Source of the DNA: Actinomadura macra NBRC 14102 | GTDB lineage: Bacteria > Actinomycetota > Actinomycetes > Streptosporangiales > Streptosporangiaceae | Assembly: GCF_001552215.1 (NCBI RefSeq) | Contig: NZ_BCQT01000001.1 | Coordinates: 62,001-126,000 of the forward strand | Direction: 5' to 3' | DNA length: 64,000 nt | Shown: positions 24,893 to 33,023 of the stretch, one piece after another | Position numbering within the stretch: position 1 is the stretch's first letter | How the letters are laid out: each line of letters begins with the position of its first letter | Program-made: the position numbers and the translations under genes | The notes under the pieces: model-generated | The model's database searches: none | What the model saw: only the letters and a program-made list of their open reading frames with translations | What the model was told of the DNA's origin: nothing

Positions 24893-25648
24893 TTGCAAGG
24901 CAAGCAGAACAAGAACCGTGGTCCTCTCGGCCCCCGTACGATCGGCGTCGTGGCCGCCCTCGCCTTCTTCGGCGTGGCCGGGACCGCCGCGCAGGCGACG
25001 GTCTTCTCGTCCGACTCCGACTCCGGCAAGTCCGTCGCCGCCGTCGAGTCGTTTCCCCCGAAGCAGACGTCCGACCGGCCCAAGGCGGACCACTCGGACA
25101 AGAGGACGGGCGACTCACACAGGAAGACGGGCGACTCGCGCAGCAAGACCGGCGACTCGCGCAGCAAGACCGGCGACTCGCGTGCGAAGACCGACGCCCC
25201 CGACAGGACGACGAGCGACTCCAGCAGGAAGAAGCCGGACGCCCGTTCCGCCATCATCGCCCGGGCCAAGACCTGGGACCCGCACACCGGTGACCGGGTG
25301 CCCTACAGCCAGACCAGCTACCACAACGGGTACCGCACCGACTGCTCGGGTTTCGTGTCCATGGCACTGGGACTGCCCAAGCCCGGGGAGAACACCGTCG
25401 GCCTCACCTCGTCGCGGTACACCGAGCGCATCACGATGTCCGAGCTGAAGAAGGGCGACCTCGTCATGGACGCGCTCGGAACCAACACCACACGGCACGT
25501 CGTCATCTTCGAGAAGTGGGCCAACAGCGAGCACACGGCCTACTGGGCGTACGAGCAGCGCGGCAGGTACGGCACCGACTACCGGACGCGCGACTACGGC
25601 CTGTCCTCGGGCAGCGAGTACAAGGCGTACCGCCCGAAGAACCTCTAG
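24893..25648 (+). CDS. secreted NlpC/P60-like cell-wall hydrolase
   Basis: A 251-residue exported protein. The TTG start at 24893 is supported by AAGGAG 7 bases upstream. A signal peptide spans residues 1-~36 (RTIGVVAALAFFGVAGTAAQA). A Ser/Lys/Asp-rich linker (40-118) contains four copies of a (K/R)TGDSxx heptapeptide encoded by 21-bp tandem repeats. The C-terminal domain (119-251) has IIARAKTW, YRTDCSGFVSMALGLP with catalytic Cys151, and RHVVIFEKWA with His202, as in NlpC/P60 or related CHAP-like amidases that cut peptidoglycan stem peptides. Control by a c-di-AMP riboswitch ties it to cell-wall and turgor homeostasis. A strong terminator follows. Confidence 0.88.
   Translation: MQGKQNKNRGPLGPRTIGVVAALAFFGVAGTAAQATVFSSDSDSGKSVAAVESFPPKQTSDRPKADHSDKRTGDSHRKTGDSRSKTGDSRSKTGDSRAKTDAPDRTTSDSSRKKPDARSAIIARAKTWDPHTGDRVPYSQTSYHNGYRTDCSGFVSMALGLPKPGENTVGLTSSRYTERITMSELKKGDLVMDALGTNTTRHVVIFEKWANSEHTAYWAYEQRGRYGTDYRTRDYGLSSGSEYKAYRPKNL
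25103..25186 (+). repeat. four 21-bp in-frame tandem repeats
   Basis: Units at 25103, 25124, 25145 and 25166 encode (K/R)TGDSHR or KTGDSR(S/A) in the NlpC-like protein linker. The third and fourth units are nearly identical at DNA level, so copy number may vary between strains. Likely a flexible wall-spanning spacer. Confidence 0.85.
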
Positions 25649-25667
25649 TCCACCGAAGCGGTGAGTG

Positions 25668-25702
25668 ACGCCCGGCCGGGCACGTCCCGGCCGGGCGTTT
25701 CG
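25668..25702 (+). terminator. strong rho-independent-like hairpin
   Basis: Perfect 13-bp stem ACGCCCGGCCGGG / CCCGGCCGGGCGT with a 5-base loop, followed by TTTCG, 19 bases after the NlpC-like stop. It also lies beyond the 3' end of the convergent TetR gene and may serve both. Confidence 0.85.
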
Positions 25703-25734
25703 CTTGTGCGAGCCGCGGGGCGGCGGGCGTCCGT

Positions 25735-26328
25735 TCAGCCGGTGGGAGGTCCGAGGAGTACGCGGCAGAGGCGGCGCATCTCCTCGATGACGCGTTCCTG
25801 AAGGTCGGCGTCACCGGTGTGGATGAGGTGGTCGGCGGCGCCGTGCAGCGCCTGGAACAGGACGATGGCCGTCGCGGCGGGGTCGGGGACGGCGAACCCG
25901 CCCTCTTCCATGAGCCGGACGAGCGACTCGACGGGGAGGGGCTCAGCGGCCTCGGCGGGAACCGGCTCGGGGGCGCCACCGCGGGCCGGCTCGCGATGGC
26001 GGAAGACGACGTCGTGCAGGCGGTGGTCGCCCACGTAGTCCTCCAGCCCGGTGACCACCCATGCCTCGATGCGGGCGACCGGGTCGCCGGCGCGGGCGGC
26101 CGCCGCGTCCTGGCGGGCGACGAAGGCGGCGACGTAGCGGTCGCGCAGCGCGTCGAGCACCTCGTCCTTGGAGCGGAAGTACAGGTAGAAGGTGCCCTTG
26201 GAGATGCCGGCACCCGCGGTCACCTGGTCGACCGTCACCCCGTCGATGCCCCGCTCCAGCGCGAGCTTCTCGGCCGCGTCCAGGATGTCGGCGCGCCGCT
26301 CCTCGACGGGCTTGTCTCGTGGACGCAA
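25735..26328 (-). CDS. TetR-family repressor
   Basis: A 197-residue regulator. The N-terminal helix-turn-helix (residues 8-55) reads RRADILDAAEKLALERGIDGVTVDQVTAGAGISKGTFYLYFRSKDEVLDAL, a canonical TetR DNA-binding domain. The ligand domain (60-197) is helical and variable. The start is TTG at 26328 with GGAGG 7 bases upstream. It diverges from an ABC transporter pair. A perfect TetR-type palindrome (26419-26439) sits just before the transporter start, so it probably represses the transporter and is released by a transported molecule (inference). Confidence 0.92.
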   Translation of the reverse strand: MRPRDKPVEERRADILDAAEKLALERGIDGVTVDQVTAGAGISKGTFYLYFRSKDEVLDALRDRYVAAFVARQDAAAARAGDPVARIEAWVVTGLEDYVGDHRLHDVVFRHREPARGGAPEPVPAEAAEPLPVESLVRLMEEGGFAVPDPAATAIVLFQALHGAADHLIHTGDADLQERVIEEMRRLCRVLLGPPTG

Positions 26329-26359
26329 CCCTCACCCTCCGTCGTCACCTGAATCTTTG

Positions 26360-26378
26360 TTAGGTAATCCTAAGCCGG
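26360..26378. promoter_or_regulatory. iron-box-like site (DtxR/IdeR family)
   Basis: TTAGGTAATCCTAAGCCGG agrees with the DtxR/IdeR consensus TTAGGTTAGSCTAACCTAA at about 13 of 19 positions by eye, with the left half perfect and the right half weak. It contains the exact dyad TTAGG-N4-CCTAA. It sits in the TetR/ABC divergent promoter region. If real, the transporter may be iron-regulated. Confidence 0.35.
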
Positions 26379-26418
26379 GCCTTGCCAGCCGCGGCCTCTC
26401 ATGATTATCGTTCCCCCA

Positions 26419-26439
26419 TTAATGACCGGCAGTCATTAA
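26419..26439. promoter_or_regulatory. candidate TetR operator
   Basis: Perfect inverted repeat TTAATGAC-N5-GTCATTAA located 21 bases before the ABC transporter ATG. Size and symmetry are typical of TetR-family sites, and the divergent TetR gene is adjacent. Confidence 0.75.
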
Positions 26440-26460
26440 CTCGAAGAGGTGAGGGACGAG

Positions 26461-28197
26461 ATGGTGCTGCTCAACCGCCGGCTGCTCGGGCTGGCGTGGA
26501 CCGTACGCGGCCACATCGCGGCGGCCACCCTGCTCGGCCTCCTGGTCACGGCCACGCGGGTGGTGCAGGCGCTCGCGCTCGCGCACGTCGTGGTCGCCGC
26601 CGTCGACGGACGGACGTCAGCCACCGGATACCTCTGGCTCGGCGGGGCCATCGCCGTGCGCGCGGCGGCGCTGTGGCTGGCCGAGGTCGCGGCGGACCGG
26701 ACGGCCGCGGCCACCAAGGAACGGTTGCGCGTGCGCCTCTACCGGCACCTCCTCACGCTCGGGCCCGGGCACCTGATGCTGACCCGCAGCGGCGAGATCA
26801 GATCGACGCTGGTCGAGGGCGTGGAGGCGATGGAGCCCTACTTCGGCCGCTACCTGCCCGCGCTGGTCAACGCGCTGGCCGGGCCGCTGACCGTGCTGGT
26901 GATCCTGCTCGCGGTCGACCCGTGGCTCGCCCTGATCGTGCTCGCCGGCGGGCTGCTCGCGATCCTCGGCACGCTGGGCTGGCAGGCGGCGTTCGCCGAC
27001 AGCAGCGACGACGTGTGGGCCGCGATCGGCGAGACGGACGCGGAGTTCGTCGACACCGTCCAGGGCCTGCCCACGCTCAAGGCGTTCGACGCCACCGCCC
27101 GCCGCCGCGTCCTGGTCGCCGAGAGCGCGCAGCGGCTGCGGAAGGTGTGCATGGACCAGCTCCGCTACAGCCTGATGCAGCTCGGCGTGCACAGGATCGC
27201 CACGCTCGGCGCGGGCGCCGCCGCGACCATCTACGTCGCCTACCGCTTCACCCGCGGTGACGTCGGAGCCGCCGACCTGATCAGCGTCGTGTTCCTGGTA
27301 CCCGAGGTGTTCCGTCCACTGGACGACCTCGGCCGGCACGCGCACGACGGCATGGCGGCGGTCAGCGCGTCCAAGGGCATCGGCGAGTTGCTCACCGCGC
27401 CGTCCCCCGCACCGGAGCCGAAGGGGCCGGCCGATGCCCGGCCGCCGGAGCCGGGCATCGCCTTCGAGGACGTGACCTTCAGCTATCCCGGACGGGACCG
27501 TCCCGCCCTGCGCTCGGTGTCGTTCACGGTGCGGCCGGGCGAGACGGTGGCGGTCGTCGGCGAGTCCGGTGCGGGCAAGAGCACCCTGACGGCGCTGCTG
27601 CTGAGGTTCCTCGACCCCGCCGACGGGACGATCCGGCTCGGCGGCCGGGATCTGCGCACGATTCCCGCCGAGGTGCTCAGGAGCATGATCGGGCTCGTCC
27701 CGCAGGACACCTACCTGTTCCACGGCACGGTGGAGGAGAACATCGCGTTCGGCGCCCCGGGCTCCGAGCGCGGGGACAGCCCCGAACGCGTCCGCGCCGC
27801 CGCCCGCGCGGCCGGGCTGACCGGTCTCGGCGGGCTGGAGCTGGAGGTGTCCGCGGGCGAGCGCGGCCAGCAGCTGTCCGGCGGCCAGCGGCAGCGCGTC
27901 GCACTGGCGAGGGCCCTGCTCAAGGACGCCCCCGTCCTCGTGCTCGACGAGGCGACGTCCGCGGTGGACGCCGCCACCGAGGCCGCCATCCAGGAGACCC
28001 TGCGGACCGCCACCCGGGACCGGACCACGCTGGTGATCGCGCACCGCCTGTCCACCGTCCGGGACGCCGACCGGATCATCGTGCTGGACGGCGGCACGGT
28101 CGTGGAGACCGGGACCCACGACGAACTGCGCCGCGGCGGCGGCGCCTACGCGCGGCTCATCGCCGCGCAGGAGGAGATGACGGGGGTCACGCGATGA
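26461..28197 (+). CDS. ABC transporter, fused permease and ATPase, subunit 1
   Basis: A 578-residue half-transporter. Six transmembrane helices in an exporter-type (type IV) fold span residues ~10-305, then the ATPase domain ~335-575: Walker A VGESGAGKSTLTALLLRFLDPADG, Q-loop LVPQDTYLF, signature LSGGQRQRVALARALL, Walker B VLVLDEATSAVD and H-loop VIAHRLST. The ATG at 26461 is preceded by GAGGG at good spacing; an upstream in-frame GTG at 26449 lacks one. It overlaps subunit 2 by 4 bases and forms a heterodimer with it. Such paired half-transporters include IrtAB/YbtPQ-type siderophore importers, CydDC-like thiol exporters and drug exporters. The substrate cannot be told from sequence. Confidence 0.92.
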   Translation: MVLLNRRLLGLAWTVRGHIAAATLLGLLVTATRVVQALALAHVVVAAVDGRTSATGYLWLGGAIAVRAAALWLAEVAADRTAAATKERLRVRLYRHLLTLGPGHLMLTRSGEIRSTLVEGVEAMEPYFGRYLPALVNALAGPLTVLVILLAVDPWLALIVLAGGLLAILGTLGWQAAFADSSDDVWAAIGETDAEFVDTVQGLPTLKAFDATARRRVLVAESAQRLRKVCMDQLRYSLMQLGVHRIATLGAGAAATIYVAYRFTRGDVGAADLISVVFLVPEVFRPLDDLGRHAHDGMAAVSASKGIGELLTAPSPAPEPKGPADARPPEPGIAFEDVTFSYPGRDRPALRSVSFTVRPGETVAVVGESGAGKSTLTALLLRFLDPADGTIRLGGRDLRTIPAEVLRSMIGLVPQDTYLFHGTVEENIAFGAPGSERGDSPERVRAAARAAGLTGLGGLELEVSAGERGQQLSGGQRQRVALARALLKDAPVLVLDEATSAVDAATEAAIQETLRTATRDRTTLVIAHRLSTVRDADRIIVLDGGTVVETGTHDELRRGGGAYARLIAAQEEMTGVTR

Positions 28198-29984
28198 CGC
28201 ACGCCACGGAAACACACACAACGGAAACACGCGGCGCCGATAGCGCGCGGCACCCGCGCCCGCTGCGCGGTCTCCTCCCCTACATGCTCGAAGATCCGGT
28301 CGCGTTCACCCTGGTCGTCACGTCGGGGATCGCGTTCTCCGCGCTGCTCATCACCACGTCCGTCCTCGGCGCATGGCTCGTCGGCGCGGTCCTGACCGGC
28401 CGGACGTTCGGGGACGAGGTCCCGGTCGTCTGGACGCTCGCCGTGTGCGCCGTCCTCACCGGCGTCGCCACCTGGTGGCAGTCCTACATCAGCCACGACT
28501 GGGCGTTCCGGATCCTGGCCGGGCTGCGCGTCAGGCTCTACGACGGGCTGGAGCGCGCCACGCCCGGCAGGATCCTCGGCAAGCGGACCGGGGATCTCAC
28601 CGCCTCCGCCATGGCGGACGTGGAGAAGACCGAGATGTTCTTCGCGCACACCGCCGGCGACTATCTCGGCGCGGTGCTGGTCTCGCTCGCCTCACTCGGG
28701 GTGATCGCCGCGCTGGACTGGCGGACGGCGCTGGTCGCGCTTGCACTCATGATCCTGGTCGCCGTCGTCCCGTTCACGCTGGCCGGACGTGCCGCGGCGC
28801 AGGGCCGGGCGATGCGCCGCGAGCTCGGCACCCTGAACGCCGAGGCGCTGGACGGCGTGCAGGGACTACGGGAGCTGGTGACGTTCGGGCGCGGGGACTG
28901 GTACCTGGCACGGCTGGTCGGCCGGACCCGCGCGACCGCGGCGCACGGCGCGGCGTACGCGCGCCGGTCCGGCCTCGAACAGGCGGCCACCGACCTGCTG
29001 CTGGCGCTCGGCGTCATCCTGGTGCCGCTCACCGCCGCGCACCAGGTCCGGACGGGCGACCTGGACCCGCGCTGGCTGCCCGCGCTGATCGTGCTGGCGC
29101 TGGCGTCCCTCCGCCCGATCGCCACGGTGTCGGCGACCGCGCGGACGCTCGGCGAGGTCCGCGCCGCCGCCGCGCGCGTCCTGGCGATCATCGGTTATCC
29201 CGCCCAGGTCACCGACGACGCGGCCGAGGCCCCGGACATCGTGGCGGCCGACGTGCGTTTCGAGGACGTCCGCTTCCGCTACGACGGTGCCGGCCCCGAC
29301 GTGCTCGACGGGGTGGACCTGCACGTCCGTCCCGGCGAGACCGTCGCGCTCGTCGGCCGGTCGGGGGCGGGAAAGACCACGTGCGCGAACCTGCTCCTGC
29401 GGTTCTGGGACGTGGCGTCCGGGCGGGTGCTGATCGGCGGGCACGACGTCCGGGACCTGCCGCTGTCGGCGCTGCGCGCGGCGGTGACGCTCGTCCCGCA
29501 GGAGGTGTACCTGTTCAACCTGTCGGTGCGCGAGAACATCCGGCTCGCCCGCCCGCGGGCGAGCGACGCCGAGGTCGAGGCGGCGGCGCGCGATGCGATA
29601 GCGCACGACTTCATCGCCGCTCTGCCGCAGGGCTACGACACGCCCTGCGGGGAGCGCGGGGCGCAGCTGTCGGGCGGGCAGCGGCAGCGCATCGCGATCG
29701 CCCGCGCGCTGATCAACAACGCGCCGGTCATCGTGCTGGACGAGGCGGTCTCCAGCCTGGACACCGAGAACGAGAAGGCCGTGCAGGAGGCCGTCGCGTC
29801 CGCCCGGACCGGGCACACGATGATCACGATCGCGCACCGGCTCTCCACCATCCGGGCCGCCGACCGGGTGATCCTCCTGGACGGCGGCCGCGCCGCCGAC
29901 ACGGGCACGCACGACGAACTGCTGGCCCGCAGCGACGGTTACCGCGACCTGATGGCGGCGCAGACCGCCGGCCGGCCCAGGTGA
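28194..29984 (+). CDS. ABC transporter, fused permease and ATPase, subunit 2
   Basis: A 596-residue partner half-transporter. A hydrophilic N-terminal tail (~25 residues with THTTETRG) precedes six helices (~35-320) and an ATPase (~345-590): Walker A VGRSGAGKTTCANLLLRFW, Q-loop LVPQEVYLF, signature LSGGQRQRIAIARALI, Walker B VIVLDEAVSSLD with the catalytic Glu present, and H-loop TIAHRLST. Both subunits keep all ATPase motifs, so both sites should be active. The ATG overlaps the TGA of subunit 1. The last gene of the unit, it converges on the two-component genes across a strong hairpin. Confidence 0.92.
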   Translation: MTHATETHTTETRGADSARHPRPLRGLLPYMLEDPVAFTLVVTSGIAFSALLITTSVLGAWLVGAVLTGRTFGDEVPVVWTLAVCAVLTGVATWWQSYISHDWAFRILAGLRVRLYDGLERATPGRILGKRTGDLTASAMADVEKTEMFFAHTAGDYLGAVLVSLASLGVIAALDWRTALVALALMILVAVVPFTLAGRAAAQGRAMRRELGTLNAEALDGVQGLRELVTFGRGDWYLARLVGRTRATAAHGAAYARRSGLEQAATDLLLALGVILVPLTAAHQVRTGDLDPRWLPALIVLALASLRPIATVSATARTLGEVRAAAARVLAIIGYPAQVTDDAAEAPDIVAADVRFEDVRFRYDGAGPDVLDGVDLHVRPGETVALVGRSGAGKTTCANLLLRFWDVASGRVLIGGHDVRDLPLSALRAAVTLVPQEVYLFNLSVRENIRLARPRASDAEVEAAARDAIAHDFIAALPQGYDTPCGERGAQLSGGQRQRIAIARALINNAPVIVLDEAVSSLDTENEKAVQEAVASARTGHTMITIAHRLSTIRAADRVILLDGGRAADTGTHDELLARSDGYRDLMAAQTAGRPR

Positions 29985-30003
29985 CCGGTCGCCCCGGGTG
30001 ACC

Positions 30004-30035
30004 GGCCGGCGCGCCGCTCGCCGGGCGCGCCGGCC
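30004..30035. terminator. bidirectional terminator between convergent genes
   Basis: Perfect 12-bp stem (GGCCGGCGCGCC / GGCGCGCCGGCC) with an 8-base loop, between the ABC stop (29984) and the response-regulator stop (30037). Further outer pairing (TGAC/GTCA) is possible with one bulge. Confidence 0.75.
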
Positions 30036-30036
30036 G

Positions 30037-30720
30037 TCACGCGTCCTGGGCGGTGGTGTGGCCGTTGTCCCAGGCCCACGCGGCGATGCCCACGCGGTTG
30101 CGGGTCCCGAGCTTGGCCTGGATGGCGGCGATGTAGTTCTTGACGGTGCCGTGCGACAGATGGAGCTCGCCGGCGATCTCGGTGTTGGTCCGGCCGGCGG
30201 CGATCAGCGCCACGATGCCGGTCTCGCGCCGCGTCAGCGCCGCCGGCGGCAGGGACGGCGGGGTCGCCGCGGTCGCCTCGGGCCGGCGCGGCGCCGGGCG
30301 CGCGAGGTGGCGCAGCAGCCGCACGGTGATCTGCGGGCTGATCAGGGCGTCCCCGGCGACCGCGGCGCGGACGGCCTCGACCAGCAGCGCCGGGGTGGAG
30401 CGCTTGAGCAGGAAGCCGCAGGCTCCGTTGCGGAGTGCGGCGTCGACGTACTCGTCCAGGTCGAACGTCGTCACCACCACCACGCGGAGCGGATCCGGGA
30501 CACCGGGCCCCGCCAGGGCCCGGGTCACCTCCAGGCCGTCGAGGACGGGCATCCTGATGTCGGCGAGCACGACGTCGGGACGGTGCCGGCGCGCCAGCTC
30601 GACGGCGCTGCCGCCGTCCGCGGCCTCGGCGACCACCCGCAGGTCGGGCTGGGACTCCAGGATGAGGCGGAACGCGCCGCGGATCTCCTCCTGGTCGTCG
30701 GCGATCAGGATGTCGATCAT
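30037..30720 (-). CDS. NarL/LuxR-type response regulator
   Basis: A 227-residue regulator. The receiver (1-~120) has DD8-9, phosphoacceptor Asp54 in LADIRMPVLDG, and Lys in FLLKRS. A Pro/Ala-rich linker leads to the LuxR helix-turn-helix LTRRETGIVALIAAGRTNTEIAGELHLSHGTVKNYIAAIQAKL (~160-205). A longer frame extends upstream, but the ATG at 30720 begins the conserved receiver directly and overlaps the kinase stop by 4 bases, so this is the start. It is the second gene of a kinase-regulator operon. Confidence 0.94.
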   Translation of the reverse strand: MIDILIADDQEEIRGAFRLILESQPDLRVVAEAADGGSAVELARRHRPDVVLADIRMPVLDGLEVTRALAGPGVPDPLRVVVVTTFDLDEYVDAALRNGACGFLLKRSTPALLVEAVRAAVAGDALISPQITVRLLRHLARPAPRRPEATAATPPSLPPAALTRRETGIVALIAAGRTNTEIAGELHLSHGTVKNYIAAIQAKLGTRNRVGIAAWAWDNGHTTAQDA

Positions 30721-31895
30721 CGTGTGATGTCTCCGTTCTCCGGCGGCAGGACGGCTCTGACCTGCCAGCCGCCGCCATGCGGTCCCGCGGTCAGCTCGCC
30801 GCCGAGGGCCCGCACGCGTTCGGCGAGCCCCGGCAGGCCCGTCCCGCCCCGCCGGCGGGCGCGCGGCGCGGGGGCGGACCGGTCGCCGGAGTCGTTGGTG
30901 ACGACGACCTCCAGCGCGCCGCCGGACATGCGTCCGACGCCGACGTCGACCGTGCCGGCCGCGGGTGCGTGCCGGCGCACGTTGGTCAACGCCTCCACGA
31001 CGACGCGGTACACGGTCGCGGCCTGTGCCCGCGACGCGTCCAGGCCGGGAGCGAGGGCGAGCCGCACCGTGGCCGGGCCGGCGTCGCCGTAGCGTTCGGC
31101 CAGCGCCGGCAGGTCGTCCAGGCCGGGCTGCGGGGACCGCCCTGCGGCCCGGTCCCCGTCCGGGCGCAGGGCGTCCACGGCCTGGTCCATCGAGGCCAGG
31201 GCGCGCTGGCCGGCCCGCTCGACGCGGGCGAACAGCTCGGCGGCGCGTTCGGGGTCGCGAGCGGCGACCAGCTGGCCCGCCTGGGCCTGGGCGACGATCG
31301 CGCTCACGTCGTGGGCGACGAAGTCGTGCAGGTCCTGGGCCAGCTCCAGGCGCTGGGCGCGGCGGGCGCCGGCCACCGCGCGGGCCCGCCGGAGCTCCAG
31401 GAGGCGCAGGTACGTCCCGAGGGCGACCGCCGCGACCGTTCCGGCCGAGAAGATCGCGCAGGCGATCGCCGCCGCGACCGCGGTGACGTCGGTACTCGCC
31501 ATGATCAGCCTCAGCACGAGCGCGACGACGGCGGCACCGCACGCGACGACGAGCGCGCTCGCCCGGCGCGCCGGCGCCCACCGGGCCACACCCCCGGCCG
31601 CCACCATCAGCGCCGCCATCTCCACGTACCCGAAGACCTGGCCCGACTCCGGGACGTCGGCGGAGCCCGAACGCGGGTAGGCCGCGCTGGCGGCGATCGA
31701 GACGGCGGCGGCCACGCTCCCGCTCCACACCCACCACGGGTGCGGGGCCGGACGCGCGTTCAGGACCGCCGCGGCCACCGCCGCCGCGGCCGGTACGGTC
31801 ACGATCGCGCCGAACGCCGGGGAGGCGGCGAGCCCGGCCAGCACCGTGCCCCCCGCGACCGCGACCGGCCACGACCGCCCCTGCTCTGCTCGCAT
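30717..31895 (-). CDS. NarL-family sensor histidine kinase
   Basis: A 392-residue membrane kinase with six hydrophobic segments in residues ~10-165 and little extracellular loop, suggesting it senses a membrane or intramembrane signal. The HisKA_3 region has LAQDLHDFVAHDVSAIVAQ, with His190 the phosphoacceptor. The ATPase domain has VVEALTNVRRHAP (N-box) and GTGLPGLAERVRALGG (G-box). It overlaps the response regulator by 4 bases. It diverges from the membrane protein at 32016. A small perfect palindrome in the gap may be the regulator's site. Confidence 0.93.
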   Translation of the reverse strand: MRAEQGRSWPVAVAGGTVLAGLAASPAFGAIVTVPAAAAVAAAVLNARPAPHPWWVWSGSVAAAVSIAASAAYPRSGSADVPESGQVFGYVEMAALMVAAGGVARWAPARRASALVVACGAAVVALVLRLIMASTDVTAVAAAIACAIFSAGTVAAVALGTYLRLLELRRARAVAGARRAQRLELAQDLHDFVAHDVSAIVAQAQAGQLVAARDPERAAELFARVERAGQRALASMDQAVDALRPDGDRAAGRSPQPGLDDLPALAERYGDAGPATVRLALAPGLDASRAQAATVYRVVVEALTNVRRHAPAAGTVDVGVGRMSGGALEVVVTNDSGDRSAPAPRARRRGGTGLPGLAERVRALGGELTAGPHGGGWQVRAVLPPENGDITR

Positions 31896-31930
31896 GGCCC
31901 GAGCCTAAGGCGCCGGGCAGTGCCGGCAAC

Positions 31931-31946
31931 GGTGCCGGATGGCACC
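31931..31946. promoter_or_regulatory. perfect palindrome in divergent promoter
   Basis: GGTGCC-N4-GGCACC in the 120-bp gap between the sensor kinase (31895) and the membrane protein (32016). Size and place suit a NarL-type regulator site, but this is inference. Confidence 0.4.
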
Positions 31947-32015
31947 TTTCGCGCCGGCCGTTCCAGGACGATCGGCATCTGGGCGTCCCCCTCCCCGGGT
32001 ACCGACTCTTGACCC

Positions 32016-32588
32016 ATGTCGATCACATCACGCCACTCGGCGTCCTCGTCCCACGTACCGACCGCCCCCCGCTGGGCCCGCTGGACGGCGCACGCCTCAG
32101 CGCTGGCGCCCCTTCCCTCCGGGCTGTGGCGCATCGCCATGGCGGTCGGAGTCCCGGTCGGCTTCGACCACGCCTGGCTCCGGGAGGCCCAGATGCCCGG
32201 ACGCGGATCGGTGTGGCCGATCCTCCTGAGCCTGCTGACGGAGGGCTGCGCCCTGCTGGCGCTCGGGCTCGTCCGGCCGTGGGGCGAGCGGGTGCCCGGC
32301 TGGATCCCCTTCGCCGGAGGCAGGAGGGTCGCCCCGTATGCGGCCCTGGTCCCGGCCTGGTTCGCCACCGCGATCCTGACGGGCTTCGGCGTCGCGTTCG
32401 CCATCAAGATCACCCGAGTGCTCGGCGGGTACGAGTCCGACCCGTCCTTCCCCGAGGGGGCGGCGGCCTGGGTCATGAGCGCCACCTACGTGCCGATGCT
32501 GGCCTGGGGGCCGCTGCTCGGCCTGGCGACCCTCGCCTACCAGCGCCGGCGGCGGGCCGCGGCGGCGCATTCCGCCCCGCCGAGTTGA
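32016..32588 (+). CDS. small membrane protein of unknown function (PSGLWR-type)
   Basis: A 190-residue protein with four predicted membrane helices (about residues 32-50, 65-85, 108-132, 150-175). It contains the segment LPSGLWRIAMAVGVPVGFD, which recurs in a family of uncharacterised actinobacterial membrane proteins. The ATG at 32016 starts MSITSRHSASSSH. It is divergent from the sensor kinase-regulator pair and may be its target. No enzymatic motif seen. Confidence 0.75.
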   Translation: MSITSRHSASSSHVPTAPRWARWTAHASALAPLPSGLWRIAMAVGVPVGFDHAWLREAQMPGRGSVWPILLSLLTEGCALLALGLVRPWGERVPGWIPFAGGRRVAPYAALVPAWFATAILTGFGVAFAIKITRVLGGYESDPSFPEGAAAWVMSATYVPMLAWGPLLGLATLAYQRRRRAAAAHSAPPS

Positions 32589-32589
32589 C

Positions 32590-32633
32590 GTTATCGGCGG
32601 CGTTAACGATCAGTTATCGACCGTCGCTAAGCT
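32590..32633 (+). promoter_or_regulatory. candidate SARP-type promoter of the NRPS operon
   Basis: Three direct heptamers, GTTATCG (32590), GTTAACG (32602) and GTTATCG (32613), spaced 12 and 11 bp. The last ends exactly 8 bp before a possible -10 hexamer TAAGCT (32628-32633). SARP activators typically bind heptamer repeats at 11-bp spacing, 8 bp upstream of the -10. The downstream mbtH operon and the two SARP genes at its far end support the reading. Inference, not proof. Confidence 0.55.
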
Positions 32634-32725
32634 CGGCGACAGTGAAATGAAAAAGTGGGCGAATATGCAGGCGCCCCGTTTTTTCAGCTGGGATCGAGCT
32701 ACCCAAAAGGCAAGGGGGTGTGGGT

Positions 32726-32965
32726 GTGAGCACCAATCCATTCGACGACGAAGAGGGCCGGTTCCTCGTTCTGGTGAACGCGGAGGACCAGCATTCGCTG
32801 TGGCCGTTCTTCGCCGACGTGCCGGCCGGCTGGCAGGCCGTGTTCGGCCCGGAGAACCGTCAGGACTGCCTGGGATACATCGAGGAGAACTGGACTGACC
32901 TGCGGCCCAGAAGCCTGCGGGAGTCCATGGCCGCCGGCGCAGGTGGCGCCGGCGGCACGGCGTAG
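32726..32965 (+). CDS. mbtH: MbtH-like protein
   Basis: A 79-residue protein, usual for the family. [18 protein letters not shown], then [23 protein letters not shown] and [18 protein letters not shown], contains the conserved NPFDD, SLWP and WTDxRP(R/K)S motifs, including the surface Trp and Pro residues that contact adenylation domains. MbtH proteins bind A domains of NRPSs and are needed for their solubility or activity. The GTG at 32726 is preferred over 32720 because GGGGG at 32714-32718 is then correctly spaced. It is the first gene of the NRPS operon. Confidence 0.96.
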   Translation: MSTNPFDDEEGRFLVLVNAEDQHSLWPFFADVPAGWQAVFGPENRQDCLGYIEENWTDLRPRSLRESMAAGAGGAGGTA

Positions 32966-33023
32966 CCGAACCGAGCAGAAGTCGAGTACTCGCTACATTC
33001 CCTGACTGGGCTGGAGAGAACTC

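Noticed and set aside
25103..25186. Short CRISPR-like array
   Set aside because: Contiguous 21-bp units without spacers, in frame within the NlpC-like protein; a coding tandem repeat.
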